From positions 4,216,001-4,280,000 of the forward strand of contig NZ_AP022598.1 of the NCBI RefSeq assembly GCF_010725485.1: 64,000 nucleotides of DNA, written 5' to 3'. The notes beneath the pieces were generated by a model. The model saw only the letters and a list, made by a program, of their open reading frames with translations. It ran no database searches and had not been told where the DNA came from. Shown here piece after piece: positions 59,895 through 64,000 of this stretch. The DNA is from Mycolicibacterium parafortuitum (lineage in GTDB: Bacteria > Actinomycetota > Actinomycetes > Mycobacteriales > Mycobacteriaceae). The position numbers and the translations under genes were made by a program. Every line of letters begins with the position of its first letter. Within the stretch, counting starts at the first letter, position 1.

Positions 59895-59964
59895 AGCCGG
59901 ATTCTACGCAGCGCGGCGCATGGGGTGGGCCGCGCATCGGGCGCGCATAGGGTAGGAAAGGGAC

Positions 59965-60732
59965 GTGACCGCCTTCGGTTGGCACTGCAACGAGATCGAG
60001 GCCCAGGCCGACCTGTTCGCCGGCCACCTCGAGGGCTCGGATCTGTCGGCGCCCGTTCCGTCGTGTCCCGGTTGGTCGGTGGCGCAGCTGACCCGCCACG
60101 TCGAGGCCGGCTTGCGTTGGGCGCACGAGATCGTCTCGACCAGCGCGGCAGCACCTCCACCCGAGACCGCGCTGCGGCAGCTCGCGGCGGTGTCCGACGA
60201 CGACGGCGCCGCACTGGGGGCGGTACTGCGTTCGGCGGCGTCGGATCTCGCGCGCGTGCTGCGTCGTGCGGGACCGGACGCGCAGATGTGGTGCCCGGTT
60301 CCCGGGGGCGGCAGCGCGTTCTACGCGCGCCGGTTCGCGCACGAGGCGGCGGTGCACCGCGCCGACGCCGCGCTGGCACTGGGCCACCAGTTCGTGGTCC
60401 CCACCTTCGTCGCGATCGACGGTGTCGAGGAGTGGCTCGAACTCGGTTGCCTGCCCTTCCATTTCGAGGTCCATCCGTGGATGCGTGACCTGCTCGGGCC
60501 CGGTCGGACGATCGGGCTGCACACGACCGACACCGACGACCACTGGATTCTCGACTTCACCGGGGATGTGCTGGCCTGGCGCCGCGGGGCCGAGCAGGCC
60601 GCCGCCGATCTGCGCGGGCCCGCCGCTGATCTGCTCCTGGTGCTCTACCGCCGCAAGCCGGTGAGCACCGTGGCGGTCCGCGGCGACGCGGGGCTGGTCG
60701 ACTTCTGGTTGGACAGGGTCGGATTCGCCTGA
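59965..60732 (+). CDS. Maleylpyruvate isomerase-family (mycothiol-dependent-like) protein
   Basis: 255 residues from GTG 59965, with AGGAAAGG upstream. N-terminal DinB-like MDMPI domain ('VPSCPGWSVAQLTRHVEAGLRWA' and 'RFAHEAAVHRADA', carrying metal-binding His/Glu) and a C-terminal MDMPI_C domain ('ADLLLVLYRRKP'). Actinobacterial relatives use mycothiol for isomerisation or conjugation. Substrate unknown. Its stop is 4 bp from the convergent TPR gene stop. Confidence 0.88.
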   Translation: MTAFGWHCNEIEAQADLFAGHLEGSDLSAPVPSCPGWSVAQLTRHVEAGLRWAHEIVSTSAAAPPPETALRQLAAVSDDDGAALGAVLRSAASDLARVLRRAGPDAQMWCPVPGGGSAFYARRFAHEAAVHRADAALALGHQFVVPTFVAIDGVEEWLELGCLPFHFEVHPWMRDLLGPGRTIGLHTTDTDDHWILDFTGDVLAWRRGAEQAAADLRGPAADLLLVLYRRKPVSTVAVRGDAGLVDFWLDRVGFA

Positions 60733-60736
60733 CCTG

Positions 60737-62434
60737 TCAATCGCAGCAGGATCTCGCGGCGACATCCAGCCGGCATGCGCAGGAGGCCGCGATCGGCACG
60801 TCGGCGCGGGCGGCGGCGAGCTCGAGCTGTTTGCCGATGATCACGGCTTCGGCGTCGCGGCCCAGCCGGGTCAGGCACTCGTGGTAGCCGTGCAGGCTCC
60901 ACACGTTGCCCGGGTGCTGGCACGGCCTGCTCAGCGTCGGGTCCAGCCCCAGATCGGCGGCGTACACCGCGGCGGCGTCCTCGACCCGGCCCTGCTCCAG
61001 CAGCAGCGCGCCGAGCGCGTGCCGGGTGGGCTGCATCCATCCCCAGGGTTCGTCGTACGGGAGCGAGTCGTCGAGCTCGACCGCCCGCCGCAGATGTGCG
61101 AACGCTTCGTCGAATTTCCCGGCTCGGTAGTCGATCTCACCGTCCAGCATGGCTGAGGCCACCGCCAGGATGTCGCGGCTGGTGTTGTTGAACAGATACC
61201 GGCTTTCCGGGATCCGGGCGTAGGCGGCGGCGAACGAGTCGCGTTCGGCGCATGCCTGGTCGAGGTTGCCGCTCGCCGCGTGCGCGACACCGCGTCCGTA
61301 GTGGATGGTCGCCGTGGTCGTGCAGTACAGCGACGTGTCCTCGGGCAGCGGGGCGGCGATCAGTTCCTCCCACCGTCCGAACCGCACCAGTACGTGGACG
61401 CGCAGCGGGACGAACGCTTCCAGCCAGTCCGCCATGGGAGGTGACTCGATGGCGAGCAGTTGCGGTGTCAGTTGTTCGGCGAGCTCGTCGGCGGCCCGCA
61501 GCGCGATCGACGAATTCCCTTCGAACATCGCCGAATACACCACGAAGTGTAGGTTGTGCGCCCGGTAGAGCGAATAGAAGTTCAGCGGTCCTCGCGTTTC
61601 GACGAAGCGGTGGTCCACCTGCACCGCGGCCAGGTTGGCGACCACAGAATCCCGGTAATTGCCGCACAGCACGTCGATGTGGCTGGGCATGTGCTGGAGG
61701 TGGCCGGCGTCGGGGACCAGGCCGCGCAGGAGGTCCGCCGCGGGCAGGGCGGCCTGCGGTGTGGTCGACATTTCCATCGTGTGGATGTAGAGGTGCAGGA
61801 TTCCCGGATGCCTGCGGCCGGCCTCGGTGGCGAGGGCGTCCTCGAGGAGGCGTCTGGCCTCCACGACACGGGAACCGGGCGCGGGCTCACCGGTTCGGCT
61901 GTCCCACAACGCCCATGCGGTGACGTTGAGCAGCGCGTCGGCCGCCAGTGCCGCGACGTCGACGTCGTCGGGGTGGTCGGCGGCCAGCGCGGCCATCGCA
62001 TCCGCGTAGGCGGTGTGGCCGGCGGTCAACGTGTCTGCGTCGGCCGGATCGCCGGTGGGGAAGCGGGCCGTGAGCGCGTCGATCAGGCGCCGTTCGAGCA
62101 CCGAGGCCCGCCCTTTGGCCGCGAGCCGGAGTTCTGTGCGTGCCCGCGCCAGCGACGCCGCGAGGTCGACGGGGTCGAACGCCTCCCAGCCCTTGTTGTA
62201 GTTCGGCCCGACCGCGTAGGCGATGCCCCAGCGGGCGAACGCGAAGTCCGGGTCGAGTTCCAGCGCGCGTTCGAAGCAGTGGATGGCTTCCTCGTGGTTG
62301 AACGCGTACGACCAGACCATGCCGCGGTCGAACCAGATCTGCGCGTTCTCGGATGTGGTGTCAGTCCGGCGATGATACGAGCCGAGGTCGTAGTACGGTT
62401 CGGCCTCGTTCGGCACGCTCGACGCGGCGGTCAT
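60737..62434 (-). CDS. Tetratricopeptide-repeat protein
   Basis: 565 residues from ATG 62434; GTG 62443 is possible. TPR-like helical repeats: 'WFDRGMVWSYAFNHEEAIHCFERALELDPDFAFARWGIAYAVGPNYN' (in parts) near the N-terminus and 'RAVELDDSLPYDEPWGW' near the C-terminus, with a central 'HLQHMPSHIDVLCGNYRDSV'. The C-terminus is Cys-rich (CACRL, CCD). The start lies 74 bp inside the upstream membrane-protein gene, an unusually long same-strand overlap. Function unknown. Confidence 0.82.
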   Translation of the reverse strand: MTAASSVPNEAEPYYDLGSYHRRTDTTSENAQIWFDRGMVWSYAFNHEEAIHCFERALELDPDFAFARWGIAYAVGPNYNKGWEAFDPVDLAASLARARTELRLAAKGRASVLERRLIDALTARFPTGDPADADTLTAGHTAYADAMAALAADHPDDVDVAALAADALLNVTAWALWDSRTGEPAPGSRVVEARRLLEDALATEAGRRHPGILHLYIHTMEMSTTPQAALPAADLLRGLVPDAGHLQHMPSHIDVLCGNYRDSVVANLAAVQVDHRFVETRGPLNFYSLYRAHNLHFVVYSAMFEGNSSIALRAADELAEQLTPQLLAIESPPMADWLEAFVPLRVHVLVRFGRWEELIAAPLPEDTSLYCTTTATIHYGRGVAHAASGNLDQACAERDSFAAAYARIPESRYLFNNTSRDILAVASAMLDGEIDYRAGKFDEAFAHLRRAVELDDSLPYDEPWGWMQPTRHALGALLLEQGRVEDAAAVYAADLGLDPTLSRPCQHPGNVWSLHGYHECLTRLGRDAEAVIIGKQLELAAARADVPIAASCACRLDVAARSCCD

Positions 62435-63431
62435 ATACCGCACGATAATTCACCCTGGCTGCGGTCGCGCAGATTGCGAGGAAAGCCCCTGCCGCGGCCC
62501 ACGCCGCCAGCGTCAACAGTGGTGCCACGGCACCGTGTCCGTCGAAATAGGTGATACTGCGCAGCAACTCGACCCCGGATCCCTGCGGGACCACATCGGT
62601 GAACGTGGAATAGAACCCCGACAGCAGCGGGCGTCCCACCGGACCCGCCGCCGCGGCGTTACCGATCACGACGAGGAACAGCCCCAGCGCCACCGACGGC
62701 ACCGCCCCGAACGCGGTCGCGACCCCGGTGATGGCGCCGCCGACGGCGATCGCGTAGAGCCACAGCACGCCGAAGACCTGCCACGGGTGCGCGGTCAGCG
62801 CGTCCAGCCCAGGGCCGACATAGAGGGTCACCAGTCCGGCCAGTACCGCCGAGAACACCGACAGCGACACGGTGCGTAGCGCGAGCATCACCGGCGTGCG
62901 GACCGTACCCATCAACCGTCCGAGCAGCGCCGCACCCAGCGACGCGCCGATCGAGAGGAAGATGACCGCGTAGAACTCGACGGTTCCGGACGGGTCGCCG
63001 GCCGAGGTCGGCGCGACGTCCTCGACGACTGCGGCGAGACCGGTCTGCTCGGCAGCCTGTCGGCCGACCGATTCGGCGGCGACCGCGACGCTGTGGCCGC
63101 CACCACCCGCGACGAAGATCGTCATCCTGCCCTCGGGGTCCACGGCGAATGCGGTGTCGGCTTTGCGCTCGAGGACCTGCGCCCTCGCGTCGGCGGCGTC
63201 GCCGAACTCGTTGACCGTCAACACATCCTGTTGGCGCAGCGCGTCGACGAAGGTCGCCGGCCCGGACGCCGCCACCGTCATGTGATGCAGCGTCGGTTTG
63301 GCGAATGCGCCGGAATAGCTCGCCACCATCGCGAGCACGAAGACGGTCAGGCCGGCCAGGGCCAGCACCGTGGTGCGGATCGCGGCGCGATCGCGGATCG
63401 GGGGGAGTTCCGGTGAGTGGTGTCTACCCAC
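62361..63431 (-). CDS. Membrane protein, YhgE/ABC-2-permease-like
   Basis: 356 residues from GTG 63431, which overlaps the TetR stop in the 8-base string GTGGGTAG. One N-terminal TM helix (about 17-40), an extracellular domain (about 45-155), then about five TM helices (155-340). This layout fits YhgE/Pip-like or ABC-2-type export permeases; no ATPase is adjacent. Probably controlled by the TetR upstream and involved in export or resistance. Confidence 0.78.
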   Translation of the reverse strand: MGRHHSPELPPIRDRAAIRTTVLALAGLTVFVLAMVASYSGAFAKPTLHHMTVAASGPATFVDALRQQDVLTVNEFGDAADARAQVLERKADTAFAVDPEGRMTIFVAGGGGHSVAVAAESVGRQAAEQTGLAAVVEDVAPTSAGDPSGTVEFYAVIFLSIGASLGAALLGRLMGTVRTPVMLALRTVSLSVFSAVLAGLVTLYVGPGLDALTAHPWQVFGVLWLYAIAVGGAITGVATAFGAVPSVALGLFLVVIGNAAAAGPVGRPLLSGFYSTFTDVVPQGSGVELLRSITYFDGHGAVAPLLTLAAWAAAGAFLAICATAARVNYRAVYDRRVERAERGRTVLRPRLVSSPD

Positions 63432-64000
63432 GGTCGGGTCCTTTCTGGATCGACGCAGTGCCCAGCAGTGCATCGACGGTGTCGAGTGCCGCGCGCACCC
63501 GGGCGTGCAGATCGGGGGCGTCCGGGTCTTCCATCCAGGACCTCAGGACCTCCACGAACCCGCCCACCAGGAAGCGGGTGACCGCGTCGGCTGGAACAGG
63601 GGAGACCGCGTCGAGCACGGCGAGGCCCTGTTCGGCGATCTGGCGGCAGGGTGTGACCAGTGCGTCGCGGTAGGTGACGAGCACATGTTGGTGGACGGTG
63701 CTCGATACGGCGTTGCGGCACAACGGCGAATGCTGCGCGGCGAACCCGAACAACTCAAGAATCCGTGCGCGCGCGTCGGTGCCGTCGTAGATGGGCATGG
63801 CGGAATCGAAGGCGTGGCTGAATGCGGCGGCCACCACATCGTCGCGGTCGCGGAAATGGCGGTAGAAGACCTGACGGCTGACCTGGGCGTGCGCGGTCAG
63901 ATCGCCGACCGAGATCGCGTCCACCGGATGCTCGTGGGCGAGCGCGAACGCCGCATCCCGGAGCCGGGTATGGACCCGCTCCGCACGTGGATCGGCACTG
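63424..64000 (-). CDS. TetR-family transcriptional regulator, 5' end cut off
   Basis: The frame is open to the window edge; residues RLRDAAFALAHEHPVDAISV and the recognition helix 'TAHAQVSRQVFYRHF' form the N-terminal TetR HTH. A GTG at 63924 would remove half the HTH, so the true start lies beyond 64000. The C-terminal ligand domain is intact. Translationally coupled to the membrane-protein gene downstream, whose expression it likely controls. Confidence 0.9.
   Translation of the reverse strand, partial: SADPRAERVHTRLRDAAFALAHEHPVDAISVGDLTAHAQVSRQVFYRHFRDRDDVVAAAFSHAFDSAMPIYDGTDARARILELFGFAAQHSPLCRNAVSSTVHQHVLVTYRDALVTPCRQIAEQGLAVLDAVSPVPADAVTRFLVGGFVEVLRSWMEDPDAPDLHARVRAALDTVDALLGTASIQKGPDRG

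Overview
The window is about 64 kb of high-GC actinobacterial DNA from a mycobacterium, most likely a rapidly growing environmental species (Mycolicibacterium type). Supporting evidence is an antigen 85 mycolyltransferase, the Ala/Pro-rich antigen Apa, PE-PPE-domain hydrolases, a cutinase, mycobacterial GuaB1/Gnd1, IdeR-type iron boxes, and long stretches whose gene order follows M. tuberculosis Rv1836c to Rv1863c. Lon, AlkB, phosphoketolase and an IdeR-boxed iron ABC transporter, which I do not expect at this locus in M. tuberculosis, fit an environmental relative. The species cannot be named from the sequence alone.

Layout. 1-11.4 kb is an accessory oxidation and envelope-hydrolase zone: two Baeyer-Villiger-type flavin monooxygenases (one cut by the window edge), a CYP138-like P450, a SAM methyltransferase, two PE-PPE hydrolases with acidic tails, a cutinase, an SDR and an AlkB alkane hydroxylase. 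11.6-19.2 kb holds glcB with its Rv1836c-like partner, a conserved hypothetical and two CNNM/CBS membrane proteins. 19.4-23.1 kb is a three-gene ferric iron ABC transporter whose IdeR box covers its own ribosome binding site and start codon. 23.1-27.5 kb carries guaB1, gnd1 and the blaR/blaI pair. 27.7-28.7 kb is a compact iron-response locus: an IdeR-boxed FhuF-like gene, then a small RNA with promoter, IdeR palindrome and terminator at the position of M. tuberculosis MrsI. 28.7-33.5 kb has a thioesterase and ureABCFGD. An IS481-family element with perfect GCTAGC target duplications sits at 33.5-34.6 kb exactly at the stop codon of ndh. 34.6-42.5 kb is ndh, an LLM oxidoreductase, a degenerate SDR, apa, a GlsB-like protein, adhA, a CGNR-type regulator and a CPBP protease; modABC, which lies before apa in M. 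tuberculosis, is missing. 42.5-64 kb holds phosphoketolase, a thiolase-like protein, mdh, a lipoprotein, a HhH endonuclease-like protein, a TfoX-like protein, lon with a HAIR-like operator, an SDR, antigen 85, a cyclase/MscS-channel pair, a GH13 enzyme, a deaminase, a mycothiol-dependent-isomerase-like protein, and a TPR protein/membrane protein/TetR operon cut by the right edge.

How it works together. The clearest circuit is iron control: three IdeR-like boxes govern an iron importer, a FhuF-like protein and an iron-sparing small RNA within 9 kb. Also notable are three long inverted repeats placed just after stop codons (gnd1, lon, an SDR), which look like a mycobacterial class of U-tail-less terminator. 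The cyclase and the cyclic-nucleotide-domain channel, translationally coupled by a GTGA overlap, both appear to lack canonical cAMP residues. No tRNA, rRNA or CRISPR array was seen.
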